A stretch of DNA of 64,000 nucleotides from Triplophysa rosa (taxonomy: Eukaryota > Chordata > Actinopteri > Cypriniformes > Nemacheilidae). The stretch spans positions 3,748,049-3,812,048 of the forward strand of contig NC_079901.1 in the NCBI RefSeq assembly GCF_024868665.1, in the 5' to 3' direction. The notes below the pieces were generated by a model. It saw nothing but the letters and a program-made list of their open reading frames with translations, had not been told where the DNA came from and did no database searches. Positions 53,640-64,000 of this stretch are shown here, in pieces. How positions within the stretch are numbered: the first letter of the stretch is position 1; every line of letters begins with the position of its first letter. A program made the position numbers and the translations under genes.

Positions 53640-54772
53640 CCATCTTGTCTTGTAATGTTTTTGTTATACTTTAATAAAAAGGGCTTTTTATATCGCAGAT
53701 GCAATCGATGCAATTGAATTACCACTGCTTAAGGTGGTTATGAAGACAATATATTTCACATGTGTGTTTTTCCACATATAAATAACAAATAAATACAATC
53801 TACTTCAGTTAATGGACTTATTAATGGAACACTTAAGAAAAAAGATATCGCCTGACATTCTCGCCCAATGAGCATTTAAGCTGTGTCGTCAGCAAGTCGT
53901 TTCCCATCGTTCTTTTCATCATCGCAATCGGGAGGAAGCAACTGCGCTCGCCTGAGGATTTCGGCCATGCCGCTGTCATGGGGTATCGAGTCCCCCATCG
54001 AATTCGGTCCCCTTTAGGACCCCCGATTAGCTAGTTTAAATGCCTGATCAACAAATTGTTATCGCTATATCTTGTTATATGAATGATCCGAAGCTACGTT
54101 AGTTTGTTCCAGAGCTAGCTAAACCTCTGTACATACTAAAAGCTTGCAAAAAATAGATTTTAGTTTTCAAAATGTGTTAAAAATAGTACTTAAGCATTTT
54201 ATCGAAGCTTGATAGAAGACACACCCGTGTTTGTGCTTTTAAAAAACACTTTTGACATTTTTGTTGTTGTAATAGCAATAATAGTATATTATTATTTTAA
54301 TATAAAATTAATATTACATGATGATATTAGAACAATTTAAAGTCTCTGGTTGCAGAGGGACTTTGCAATATTGAAGAATATAATAAAACAATTGAGTATT
54401 TCAAGATTAATTTACCCTGGTTTTCCATTGCCAATTTCAACAAGTAAGATTAAAACAATTAATAAAATACATGTTAAAAAATAAAAGACAATGAAGAATG
54501 TGGCCTAAAAGCTATAGATTTTGATATGATCAGTGTTCTTAAACTTAAATGCCATCTTTAATCTTTTATTTAAAATAAACACTCTATTTGGTTTGCTATC
54601 CCATCCTATCTTTTTTTTAATTAAGAGGTAGGCCGAGACAATGGCCTTTTTACAATGTGACTTTAAATAAGTCAAATTCTTCACAAACATTTTCATAAGC
54701 CATCTTGTATTAATGTTGTTTAAATATAACTTCAGTCCACATGCCAATGGAATAATTGCTAATTATGCATTA
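53640..54772. other. AT-rich, no gene recognised
   Basis: 53850-54010 is locally GC-richer without a coding pattern. The rest is AT-rich. Ends at the assembly gap. Confidence 0.4.
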
Positions 54773-54872
54773 NNNNNNNNNNNNNNNNNNNNNNNNNNNN
54801 NNNNNNNNNNNNNNNNNNNNNNNNNNNNNNNNNNNNNNNNNNNNNNNNNNNNNNNNNNNNNNNNNNNNNNNN
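54773..54872. other. Assembly gap (100 N)
   Basis: Exactly 100 N, the usual placeholder for a gap of unknown size. The 72-codon frame that bridges it is an artefact. Confidence 1.
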
Positions 54873-56055
54873 CCTTTCAAATAAAGTGTTACCGAAAATT
54901 TACTGTATTCACAAGTTTCCCATGGTCATAACAACCCTGGAAGTATCAGGGAATTTGTAAGTTGTTTTCTAGCCCTACCATGAAAAGTCATGGAACTTTC
55001 ATGTATAATTTACTCACCAAAACTGTAAATTTTGTCTGTTGATGCACACTGTAAAACGGTTTACAAGTAGTCTGTAGTGTTTTGAAATTATTTGTCAAAA
55101 GGTGAACCCTGTTTCCACGTGTGTCTGTGTTCATTATAAAATATATATTTCCGCTGTGAATCATCAGTCACAAAAAAAGGATAATTTTTCTTTTTTAATT
55201 TTTAGTTTTTGTTGTTCCATTTTTTACAGTTTTGCGAGATTTTGTTTAACACTTATGTGACCATTGATTTTGTACGTTACTTACTGTGTGTGATATACAC
55301 ATTATGTTCCCATATTTAAAATTCCATCTATTTTTGTTGCTTATTTGCCTTGTTCTAAATTTTCTTTTGAAGATCCACGAGTCTACAAAATATGATTGTA
55401 AAATAGTTGTTACCGCTTTGAGATAGGAAACAATACTTTATTGTTATGAATCTGCTTATTCTGGGTTTTCAGATATTCTGTCTTTTTTTTCATTTGTGAT
55501 TTCAGTAACTGTGGCTTTATGAAATTGAATGCACCATAATTCTGATTTGTTATATATTTTTAAATTTTCTTCCTGATTGTTATTGTCCCCAGTTCCTTAG
55601 AGTCTTTTACTTATTATGAATTATATGTATGAATTTGTGTAAGCAAACACAAAGGAGGGTGATCTTTAAAATGAAATAAAATGTTATGTCATAGTGATTG
55701 TGAGTCAATCCAGGTGACATTCAGCGGAGTGACCAACATGTTTACAATTTGTTTAATGACAGGGCAGTGGTTAAGCAGGACATTTTTTGTTCCTTTTGTT
55801 AGGTATGAATAAATAAATAGTGTGGATAGTAATGACTGACACAAGTATGAAAGAGCCCATTCATTTATTTGCAGATATGAAAACTGGAGAAACATGTCAA
55901 AATAGCAGAAAAGATGCTTTGTTTTTTCAGACCTCAAACACTGCAAATAAAAGGTCATATTCACTTTTAAGCAATACCATAATATTATTTGTACATATAT
56001 TTAGGAGAAATTCAAAAAATATTTTTTATGTGATAACTGGGATTTTTATCACATG
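54873..56055. other. AT-rich, no gene recognised
   Basis: T-rich homopolymer-like runs and short open frames only. No repeat boundaries that I can support. Confidence 0.4.
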
Positions 56056-56061
56056 TCCTGT

Positions 56062-56316
56062 TGTCAAGGTTTCCCTCTGTCTCTCCCCATGTTTCCCCCT
56101 AGGACTCCATTCCCCATCATGCTCCACGCTCCCGCACCTGTCCTGTGCTTATTATCGCACCTGCCCGTCATCATCCTCATCACTGGACACTACTTACAGT
56201 ATACTCACTCTGCTTTCAAGTTCATTGTCGAGTCTCAAATGTGCATGGATGTATTTATTAAAGAGTTTTGCTCCTGGATCTATCCTCATCTGTGTTTCTG
56301 GGGATGTTCTGTGACA
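56062..56316 (+). mobile_element. Solo LTR related to the 22-kb gag-only element
   Basis: Starts TGTCAAGGTTTCCCTCTGTC and ends TTCTGTGACA, flanked by CCTGT (56057-56061) and CTTGT (56317-56321), 4 of 5 matching. It shares CTCCCCATG, CATGCTCCACGCTCCCGCAC and the TATTAAAG..TTG region with the LTRs at 21959 and 22961. Confidence 0.8.
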
Positions 56317-56465
56317 CTTGTCATGCTGTCAGTCTATCACATTGCTGTTGGATGACTTTATGTCACTCCTGAGGTTCAACAGACACTGGACTGGAATGAC
56401 CACAATACATGAATACTAGAAATGCTGATGCTCTTATTTGATTCTGTGGCTGTCAAGGGCAAACA

Positions 56466-56890
56466 TATTGGCACCCTTAAGGGTAAATACGAACAAAGAA
56501 AGCTGTGAAAATAAATCTGCTTTTTTTATTCTTCTCATCTTTTATTAAAAAATCTACTAAATTCCAATATTTCATTAAAGTAAAAATATTGAAAGTGGGG
56601 GATATCAAATTATGAAAAAAATTCCAATACATATTGGCCACAATTATTGGTACCCTATATTTAGAACTTTCTGCCAGCCTCATTTGCACAAAAAACAGAG
56701 TCTAATGTTTGAGAATACATGGCAAGTCATCCGAATCCATTCCGCCATACAGAATATCTCCAGATCCTTCAAATGTTGCTGCTACATCTTCTTAAGTTCG
56801 CCCCACTCATTTTCTATAGTGTGCAGGTCAGGGAATTGGGATGGCTACGGCAAGACTTTGTTTTTAGTGTTGACTTTTATCTTTTTTTAA
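56466..56890. mobile_element. Tc1/mariner-like non-coding remnant
   Basis: TTGGCACCCTTAAGGGTAAA with later CACAATTATTGGTACCCTAT resembles termini of fish Tc1-like elements. The interior reads like antisense of a decayed Tc1 region but has no usable frame. The ends are not paired with confidence. Confidence 0.45.
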
Positions 56891-56939
56891 CCAATGTGCT
56901 GATGGAAGATCTAACCACCATCCATTATAAAATTTCCTT

Positions 56940-57300
56940 AATTAAAAAAAGTTTATTCAAGTGTGCTATTAGTATACTTCTTTTAAACTTATAGAAATGT
57001 ATAATTTCAGTCTACTTATGCACTTTTTAGTAATATATGTACTTCTCAGAAATATACTTAAATTTACTCTTAGTAAACTGTAAGAAATATATTGTGAAAA
57101 TTACAGTAATTTACTGGCAGCCATTGACAAGTAATACACTGTATTTAAAAATACAGTAAGTTACTTGTCATTGGCTGCCAGTTAGTAACTGTGTTTGTTT
57201 ATTACAGTAAGTTACTTGTCAATGGCTGCCAGTTAGTAACTGTGTTTTTTATTACAGTAAGTTACTTGTAAATGGCTGCCAGTTAGCAACTGTAAAATGT
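56940..57300. repeat. Tandem ~50-bp repeat with an inverted unit, preceded by AGTATACTT-rich DNA
   Basis: TACAGTAAGTTACTTGT starts at 57152, 57203 and 57253 (periods 51 and 50), each followed by GGCTGCCAGTTAG. An inverted unit (GGCAGCCATTGACAAGTAAT) precedes them at about 57116. 56940-57100 shares word composition with the 32.6-33.3 kb element. Confidence 0.85.
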
Positions 57301-57345
57301 AGAGAATCTAGCATAAGCCAAATGGTCGGAGTCATTGAAAGAAGN

Positions 57346-57700
57346 GGTCGGATAAATAAGATTTAAACCATTTCAAAGCTATTCCTTTAATGCCGACGTA
57401 ATTTTCGAGTCTATGTAGGAGTGTGCTGTGGTCAATGGTATCGAATGCAGCACTAAGGTCTAGCAGCACCAATAACGAGATACAACCTCGGTCAGACGAC
57501 AATAGCAGATCATTTGTAACTCTGATCAAAGCAGTCTCTGTACTGTGACATGCTCTAAATCCAGACTGTAATTCTTTATTGATGTCATTCCTTTGGAGGA
57601 AAGAGCATAATTGAGTTGAAACTACTTTTTCCAGAACTTTAGATATGAAAGGTAGATTCGATATAGGCCTGTACTGTAGTTCCCTAGTTCTCTAGGGTCG
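57346..57700 (-). pseudogene. L2-type LINE reverse transcriptase fragment
   Basis: The minus strand reads [40 protein letters not shown] and [20 protein letters not shown] (RT motif A with its aspartate), then [16 protein letters not shown]. Upstream PISNLPFIS is separated from NY by a 5-bp (TACAG) duplication at about 57680 that breaks the frame. Motifs B and C are missing because the fragment ends at 57345, where a single N lies. It is the same superfamily as the 3' fragments at 1, 23.2 and 24.6 kb. Confidence 0.85.
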
Positions 57701-57813
57701 AGTTGGGTTTTTTGACAAGGAGCCTTATAACAGCCACCGTATAACAGCCAACATCGTCATGTCTATCAGCCATCGTAGATGGACCATGGCATCGTCTATC
57801 AGCCCAACCCTAG
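57701..57813. mobile_element. hAT-like end fragment
   Basis: The rc of 57795-57813 is TAGGGTTGGGCTGATAGACG, a familiar hAT terminus, with inner GGCTGATAGAC/ATGGACC words. The opposite end may be the CTAGGGTCGAGTTGGG at 57690. No target duplication confirmed. Confidence 0.45.
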
Positions 57814-58628
57814 TCCATGCTACTCCAGTGGTTTAGACTTAACTGTATAAAGCGACAAAGATACTTTTTGTGTGCAGATAGCTTTATTCAACAATTTCTT
57901 GACTTCCTCATCAACGTCCAACACATATCCACGAGACATGTGACACATGCCTCACATGGACTTCTGGACATGTGTTGGAGAATGCTACAGGATTTTGATC
58001 ATATTCACTAGTAGAAAATTGATATATCGATAATATTACTCTCACCTTAATGATTCTGCCAGTCATACTCAGCAAATTCCCTGATGAATGAGTCAACGTG
58101 TGGATTCAAAACCATTCTCTTTCGCTGAACAACCTTCCTACTCCTTTTGCTCACCTGGAATCATGATGTGCATTTCAAATTTTTAGGATTTATCCTGACA
58201 AGAAACCTGTGAATACAAAAAAGTTTACTACTGAACAAAGATTGATCACATTATGTGTATCATCTTTAATAGCATTCACAGTAGTCTGTTTATTTGATGC
58301 CTAATTTGTTTGCACATTTGTTTCGATTTAATGAAAAAAAAATTGTCGTACATTTGTGTTCTGAGAACAACCGGTGACGTCACACGCTGCCATCAGAAAT
58401 CTGCGCTGCTAGGCGCTTTTCACTCAACAAACGCTCTTTCAAAGCACATTGTGTTTTTATTCATGACACAGACAGGCAAAACAGGCAAATAATTATTACC
58501 ATGAAAGTTTTCACCACTAAGGCAAACGTTTACATCAACCATAGTGATCGGCGAGAGGTTACACGGAGGTTTGCACCCTAAGTAGTGCACTTATTGCCAC
58601 CAACAATTACCAACAATTACAAAAAACA
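57814..58628. other. No feature recognised
   Basis: AT-rich DNA between the hAT fragment and DIRS copy 2. CCAACAATTA is tandemly repeated twice at about 58600-58620 just before the DIRS start. Confidence 0.4.
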
Positions 58629-58812
58629 GTTCCCTTTCTGTCGGTCTCTCGACGTTGTGTCGAACCGACAGATGGGGGTTCGTCCTTGAGAACCAATCAC
58701 TTCCGACTTCTTAGAAAATGCCAATGAAAATTGGCGAATGAAATTTGCATGCCGGACTCCGCCCCCAGATATCCCGGTATAAAAGGGAGACGGCGTGCCT
58801 CATTCATTCACC
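58629..58812 (+). repeat. DIRS copy 2, left inverted terminal repeat
   Basis: Closely matches 41012-41195, including TATAAAAGGGAGACGGC. Its right partner lies outside the window. Confidence 0.93.
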
Positions 58813-58985
58813 TTTTGTTCTTCGGAGCCTTCGCTCGTGATCAACAGACTTCGCTACAAGACTGCCGGCTCTACGACGTGGTGCAGCGGACTGTCCCTTC
58901 CTGCAGCGACTTCCCCTGGGCGTCTCGGCGGTTCCAGAAGTGTTCGAGTTTTTTTCTCTAAAAGAGCAAATTTCTCCAGCGTGGC

Positions 58986-60870
58986 ATGTCCCGCTGTTCT
59001 CTTGGGTGCAACACACTCATCGAGGAGGGGGACGGACACGATGTCTGCTTCCAGTACGCTGGGGCAGATGTTGTGGATACGTCCTGCCCGCACTGCGGGC
59101 GGTTGACGATTCAGACGTTGCGTCACGGGTGGCTGTGTTCCCACGGGACTCAGCCACCACCTTGTCTGCTTCCCGTTCCGTGACGGCAGGACTACGGCCC
59201 TGCCGCCCGCTACGGCGAGCAGCGAGGGTGATATGAGGATTACTGTGAGCGCTAATCCGCCAGCCACTGGCTCGCGGACCGTTCGCACCTCGCTTTGCTC
59301 GTCTGACCGTTCCCCATAAGACGGTCCGCCGTCTTATTCCTCAATCACGTATCGGACACGGTACGTGATGATGAGGTGTCTGTTGCAGCATCGGAGGGTG
59401 ACTTACTGGCATCAGACTCCGACGATTCCTTGAAGCTCCCTCCCTCGGGGGGTCGAGATCAGGAAGAAGCGGATGTCGAAATGTCAGCCATGCTTTCCCG
59501 GGCCGCCGGCATTGGGTTGCGGTGCACCGCACTGCCTCTCCCAACGCTCGCGGCTGGATACACGGTACATCGGGCTTGAGAGCGGCTCCAAGCCGCACTC
59601 GCCCCCAGTGCCGTGTTCCCCCGGAAGTGCATGAGGAACCTAGTACGACCTGGAACGCCCCCTTCGGCGCGTACACGTCAACTAGTTCCATCACCCTTTC
59701 TTCCCTCGATGGTGGGGCAGCTAGAGGATACGTCGATGTCCCCCAGGGGCTCGACCTAGACTCCCGTCCAAAGCACGTAGGCTTTTCGGCATCTGAGGTG
59801 TCGAGAGCTTACTCTGCTGCGGGCCAAGCTGTCCCCTCTCTCCACGCTATGGCCTTCCTGCAGGCCAATGCGCGGAGAGAGCTCCACGAGGGTAAGACCG
59901 ACCCAGCGCTTATGCAGGAACTCCGCGCCGTCACCGACCTCGCTCTCGGGCGAACAAGGTGATCGCGCGGGCCCTGGGTCGGGCGATGTCCACACTTGTG
60001 GTCCAGGAGAGACACCTCTGGCTGAACCTTGCACAGGTGAGTAACTCTGAGAAAGTCCGCTTTCTCGATGCACCCATCTCGCAAGGGGGGGCTGTTTGGT
60101 GATACTGTCGAGTTCGACAGTTAGGGAGCAGACAGAGGATATCACGTATGTCCTCCCCAGCCGCGACTCGACCGCCCTCTGGCCGCCGAGATCCCGTGCA
60201 CCGTCTGCTTCCCAGCAGCCCTGGTCCTCTTCGAGACATCGAAGAGGAGACCACCACCCCATCAGCAGCCGCGGCGAAAGCCAATGCGGCCCTCATGGGA
60301 AGACCCCAGGGAGTTCGAGAATACCTTTCTAAAAGTTTTCTCCCTCTCTGGGCGTTTATCACAGCCGCTCTCACCCTCTACACGACGGTGTTCGGCAACT
60401 CGACGTTGCGTCACGGCGAGACCCAATGTCGAGGATAATCAGCAGCCTAAGCACTCTCAATCGACGGTGCTTTGTGCCACATCATCGTCTGGGTATTATC
60501 ACAGCCGCTCTCACCCTCTACACGACGGTGTTCGGCAACTCGACGTTGCGGCAAGACCCAATGTCGAGGATAATCATCAGCCTAAGCACTCTCATTCGAT
60601 GGTGCGTTGTGCTACATCATCGCCAGGCAGGTAAAACTGCAGAGCCGATCTCCTCTCCGGGGGTCCCCCCCACGGCGAGGGATCCGCACTGCCAGCCATC
60701 GAACCACCCCCGGGAGGTCGATGAAGCAGAACGTACCCCTAGCCTCCCTGTCGGTCCCTGGGAGCCTGACAAGAGCTTCCCAAACCGTCACGGTGACTAC
60801 GGGATACGGTCCGTCTCGGCTACGCGATCCAACTCCCCGGACGCCCGCCCAAGTTTCGGGGCATCCTCTT
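58986..60870 (+). pseudogene. DIRS copy 2 gag-like region
   Basis: It starts MSRCSLGCNTLIEEG with CPHCGRLTIQTL and continues in changing frames through the 59149-59583 segment absent from copy 1. This includes an acidic stretch around SVAASEGDLLASDSDDSLK. HVGFSASEVSRAYSAAGQ and HAMAFLQANARRELHEG follow. The C-terminal third is disturbed by the 140-bp duplication. The family role is nucleic-acid binding and particle formation. Frame broken repeatedly. Confidence 0.7.
60361..60640 (+). repeat. 140-bp tandem duplication in DIRS copy 2
   Basis: ACAGCCGCTCTCACCCTCTA starts at 60361 and again at 60501. The two units differ at several positions (for example GCGTCACGGCGAGACC versus GCGGCAAGACC). Copy 1 has a single unit at 42283. 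Confidence 0.93.
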
Positions 60871-60879
60871 AACCTCAGC

Positions 60880-61560
60880 AGAGGCAAGGATGCCCCGTGC
60901 TTCGGGCCGAGGTCGCCACCCCTCTGGTGAGGAAGCGATCGTGCTCGTCCCTCTAGCCGAGATGTTCAACGGGTTTTACAGCCCGTACTTCATCGTCCCC
61001 AAAAGAGCGGGGGTCGCTAGATCTGCGTACCCTGAACAGGCACCTACTCAAGCTGCCGTTCAGGATGCTCACGCAGAAGCGCATCCTGGCATCTATCAGA
61101 TGTCAAGATGGATTCATGGCAATCGACCTGAAGGACGCTTACTCTCATGTCTCAATTCTCCCTCGTCATCGCCCGTTCCTACGGTTCGCTTTCGAGGGTC
61201 AGGCATATTAGTACAGAGTCCTCCCCTTCGGTCTGTCCCTGTCCCCACGAGTCTTCACGAAGATCGTGGAAGCCGCCCTCACTCCCCTCAGGGAGAGAGG
61301 TGTGCGGGTACTAAACTATCTCGACGACTGGCTCATTTGACACACTCGTGAGATCTGTTATGTACACACAGGGACCTAGTGCTTCGGCACCTAGATCGAT
61401 TGGGACCACAGGTCAACCGAAAAAGAGCAAGCTCTCCTCTGTGCAGAGCATCCTCTTTTTTGGTATGGAACTCAACTCTGTCTCCATTACAGCGCGACTG
61501 CGCTCAGTCAGTGTTGAACTGCCTGGAATATTTCAAGCAGTCAGCGGGAGGAGGCTCCTG
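60880..61560 (+). pseudogene. DIRS copy 2 reverse transcriptase
   Basis: RMLTQKRILASIRCQDGFMA with IDLKDAYSHVSILPRHRPFL (motif A) is continuous up to FEGQAY, then a TAG stop, YRVLPFGLSLSPRVFTK (motif B), and LNYLDDWLI (motif C with both aspartates), then TGA. The shared stops mean that even this copy, with intact catalytic residues, cannot make one protein. KKSKLSSVQSILFFGMELNS follows in the connection region. Confidence 0.88.
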
Positions 61561-61794
61561 GGTACATGGCATCCTCGACGGTGGTGATACCCCTCAGGTT
61601 GATGCACATGAGACCGCTCCAACACTGGCTACAGAGTCGAGTTCCCTGGAGAGCGTGGCACACCGGCAGCAGGCGGATGGTGATTACGCTTTTCTGCCGA
61701 CGCACCCTAACCCCTTGGTCTTCAATGACCTTTTCTACGGACGGGGGTCCCTCTCGGGCAGGCGAGACGCGTCAGGGTCGACAGACGCCTCCCT

Positions 61795-62115
61795 GCAGGG
61801 TTGGGGTGCCGTGTGCAACGGGCACGCAGTGTCAGGGCGATGGACGGGCCCCCGCCTGCGCAGGCATATCAATTGCCTAGAGTTGTTGGATGTGCTACCC
61901 GCACTGAAGGGGTTACAACCTCTCGTGCAGAACAAGCACGTGCTGGTCCGGTCGGACTGCACAACTGCCGTAGCGTTTTTAACCGCCAGGGTGGCGTTCG
62001 CTTATGGCAGCTAACACGACTCGCCCGACGCCTCCTCCTGTGGAGTCCGCAGGGCCACACATATCCCAGGTGACCTGAACCAGACAGCCGATGTGCTCTC
62101 TCGTCAGTTGACGCC
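61795..62115 (+). pseudogene. DIRS copy 2 RNase H domain
   Basis: NCLELLDVLPALKGLQPLV followed by HVLVRSDCTTAVAFL holds the E and D of the catalytic core. After frameshifts come NRQGGVR, LTRLARRLLLW and HIPGDLNQTADVLSRQL. Relative to copy 1 a short in-frame-like piece (AGVSRSLRA region) is deleted at about 62052. Confidence 0.78.
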
Positions 62116-62639
62116 TCGCGGAGAGTGGCGACTCCACCCCCGCGTAGCCAGCTCATTGGGGACAGTCAGGGCGGGCTCAGGTAGACCCCTTCGCCTCCCT
62201 GGACACCACCCATTGCCGCTAAGGTACTCCCTGCCTCGGCACGGAGGCTCTAGCGCACAGCTGGCCGTGGGACAAGCGGAAGTACGTCTTCCCCCAGTGA
62301 GCCTCACTGCACAGACCCTGTGCAAGGTCAGGGAAGAGGAGCATCAAGTGTACTAGTTGCGCCATACTGGCCCAACCGGACTTGGTTCTCGGAGCTAATG
62401 CTCTTGACGACAGCTCCCCCCTGGCCGATTCCCCTGACGAAGGACCTGCTTTCCCAGGGGAAGGGCACGTTATGGCATCACGGGCTAGACCTCTGGAACC
62501 TCCATGTCTGGCCCCTGGACGGAACGAGGAGATCCTGAGTGGCCTAACCCCTGCGGCGGTTAAGACCACTACTCAGGATAGGGCCCTGGCCACTAGGTGA
62601 CGATACGCCTAGTGGTGCCTCTTCTCATCCTGGTGCTCT

Positions 62640-63520
62640 TCTCGAGGAGAAGACCCGCGGAGTTGCTTGATCAAGTGGGTGCGGTCCTTCCAGAGACTCG
62701 AGAATAATCTCTCCCCTTCCACACTGAACGTGTATGTAGCCGCTGTTGCCGCTCATCACGACCCAGTTGCTGGTTGTCTCTAGGACAGCACAACCTGATC
62801 ATTTGGTTCCTAGGGGCGCGGGAAGGCTACCACCTCACCCACGCTCCGTACCCTCTTACGACCTTGATGCGGTCCTGGAGCCCCTCGGAGATGCCGCTCT
62901 TTCTCACATCACGATGAAGACGGCTCTCGGGAGGACGCTCAAGAGGGTAGCGGACCTGCAAGCATTCTCCGTGTCCACAGATTGCCTAGAACTCGGACCC
63001 GGTTATTCTCACGCTATCCTGAGACCCCGGCCCGGCTAAGTGCCCAAAGTTACCACCACTCCCCCGAGACACCAGGTGGTGAACTTACAGGCGCTCCCCA
63101 CCGGGGAGGAAGACCCAACCCCATCCGTGTTGTGTCCAGTACGCGCATTGCGCCTCTGCTTGGACCGCACACAGAGCCGCAGTAGCTCTGAGCAGCTCTT
63201 TGTCTGTTTTGGAGATCAGCAGGGAGGGCTGTCTCAAACAGAGATTGGCGCATTGGATCATGGACGCAGTCACTATTGCGTACCTGTCCTAGTTCGCCTA
63301 CGCCCACTGGGTGAGAGCTCTCTCCACACGGAGTACAGCCTCCTCGTGGGCACTGGCTCGAGGCGCCTCTCTGGCAGACATCTGCAGAGCTGCGGGTTGG
63401 GCTACACCCATCACCTTCGCGAGGTCCTACAGCCTTTGCATAAAACCGGTCGGCGAGTCTTGCGGGCATCAGGCAAGACCGGCGACCGGTAGGATGTACG
63501 CCTATGACAGTACCTGACCC
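62640..63520 (+). pseudogene. DIRS copy 2 tyrosine recombinase
   Basis: It keeps all blocks: LSPSTLNVYVAAVAAHH, then KTALGRTLKRVADLQAFSVS with the first catalytic Arg, then LPTGEEDPTPSVLCPVRALR, SEQLFVCFGDQQGG, and ALSTRSTASSWALARGASLA followed by DICRAAGWATPITFARSYSL. The HxxR motif has Leu in place of His, as in copy 1; Arg and the Tyr nucleophile remain. Several frame changes break it. In an intact element this enzyme integrates the circular cDNA. Confidence 0.85.
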
Positions 63521-64000
63521 TACGGGGTCAGCGTACTACTAGCCTCCCTTCTTCCACCACTGGGTGAAGAACAGGCACTCCATCCATCACTAGCAAGCAC
63601 CTCCTGTGGGCGGGCTGGGCAGAGCAGCCCTGCCCCTTAGGCCGGATATCACCTGAGTTATTCGCAACATAGCTCTAACCGGACCTAGTGCTACCAGACG
63701 TTGCAACCCCCCAGCAGGGCGGTTCCGTCTGATGTATCCTCATGCTGGTTCTCACCTTGGTAACCCATGACCTCCTTAGGTGGACCTCCACCTCGCGGTT
63801 AACTCCTTCAGTCCACACTTTCTTCCCATGAGTTCTCCCCCATCGGTGAGACCATGTTGGTATCTCCACTAGTCTCCTCCCTGTGGTAGGAAGTGGTCTC
63901 TGTAGCGCATCCCCTGCTTGAGGAAGTAACGCTTACCCAGTGGCCTTACGGTTCCAGGCGGCTTCTCGCTGTTAGAGAAACAAGGTCGCCGCCTGTGAGG

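Larger units (their letters stand above)
58629..64000 (+). mobile_element. DIRS retrotransposon, copy 2 (right end outside window)
   Basis: Same family and orientation as copy 1, with a left ITR starting at GTTCCCTTTC and all coding segments, including the gag and recombinase blocks missing from copy 1. It contains a 140-bp tandem duplication not present in copy 1. The window stops before the internal complementary region and right repeat. Very GC-rich against the flanks. The genes are still broken by stops and indels. Confidence 0.93.

Noticed and set aside
54713..54931. 72-codon frame across the assembly gap
   Set aside because: It consists largely of N-derived X residues.

Overview
This is a eukaryotic window, almost certainly from a teleost fish and most likely a cyprinid or other cypriniform. 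The reasons are an AT-rich background full of teleost-style transposable elements, no compact operons, and intron-containing coding remnants. There is one 100-base assembly gap (54773-54872) and one single ambiguous base (57345). I see no intact host protein-coding gene. The window is an accessory, transposon-dominated stretch. The longest open frames are remnants of retroelements, or antisense shadows over the GC-rich DIRS copies.

Layout. 1-3.4 kb: an L2-type LINE tail with a TG microsatellite, two minisatellites and a palindromic Tc1/mariner derivative. 3.4-6.2 kb: a minus-strand non-LTR retrotransposon with a restriction-like endonuclease (R2/NeSL type). 7-12 kb: a TTAA-flanked MITE, a hAT MITE with a perfect target duplication and a second, very degraded REL-type LINE. 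12.7-18.9 kb: a PIF/Harbinger-like MITE, a TIR element invaded by a solo LTR, and a long TTAA element. 19-20.2 kb: a CR1/Rex1-like LINE with a clean 273-codon 3' open frame. 21.4-25.9 kb: another TTAA element end, a gag-only LTR element, an L2 3' fragment and a longer minus-strand L2 3' end. 27.0-32.4 kb: a Russian-doll hAT holding a long-TIR element and a second hAT, the latter holding a further MITE, followed by a fourth hAT. 32.6-39.6 kb: tandem-repeat element, MITEs, a tRNA-derived SINE, an orphan DIRS tyrosine-recombinase fragment, and a Harbinger-like element encoding a MADF (Myb-like) protein.

40-52.3 kb is the most interesting part. Matching inverted ends (TACACAGCAAAATYGC) at 39974 and 52267 bracket a decayed minus-strand gene with at least eight exons. 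Its splice sites and phases can be followed, and it has a GCCGCCATTTT-type promoter just inside the right end. It is interrupted by a DIRS retrotransposon (41012-45996), a hAT (about 48110-49650, itself interrupted by a MITE) and another hAT (51056-52184). Without these the parent element would be about 4.6 kb. 53-58.6 kb holds two solo LTRs, a Tc1-like remnant, tandem repeats and an L2 reverse-transcriptase fragment. 58.6 kb to the end is a second DIRS copy in the same orientation as the first, cut off by the window edge.

The two DIRS copies show textbook organisation: inverted terminal repeats, gag, RT/RNase H and tyrosine recombinase, and (in copy 1) an internal complementary region that joins the reverse complements of both ends. 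They share inactivating changes, which suggests amplification of an already defective lineage. Family names rest on motifs recognised by eye; no database search was run.
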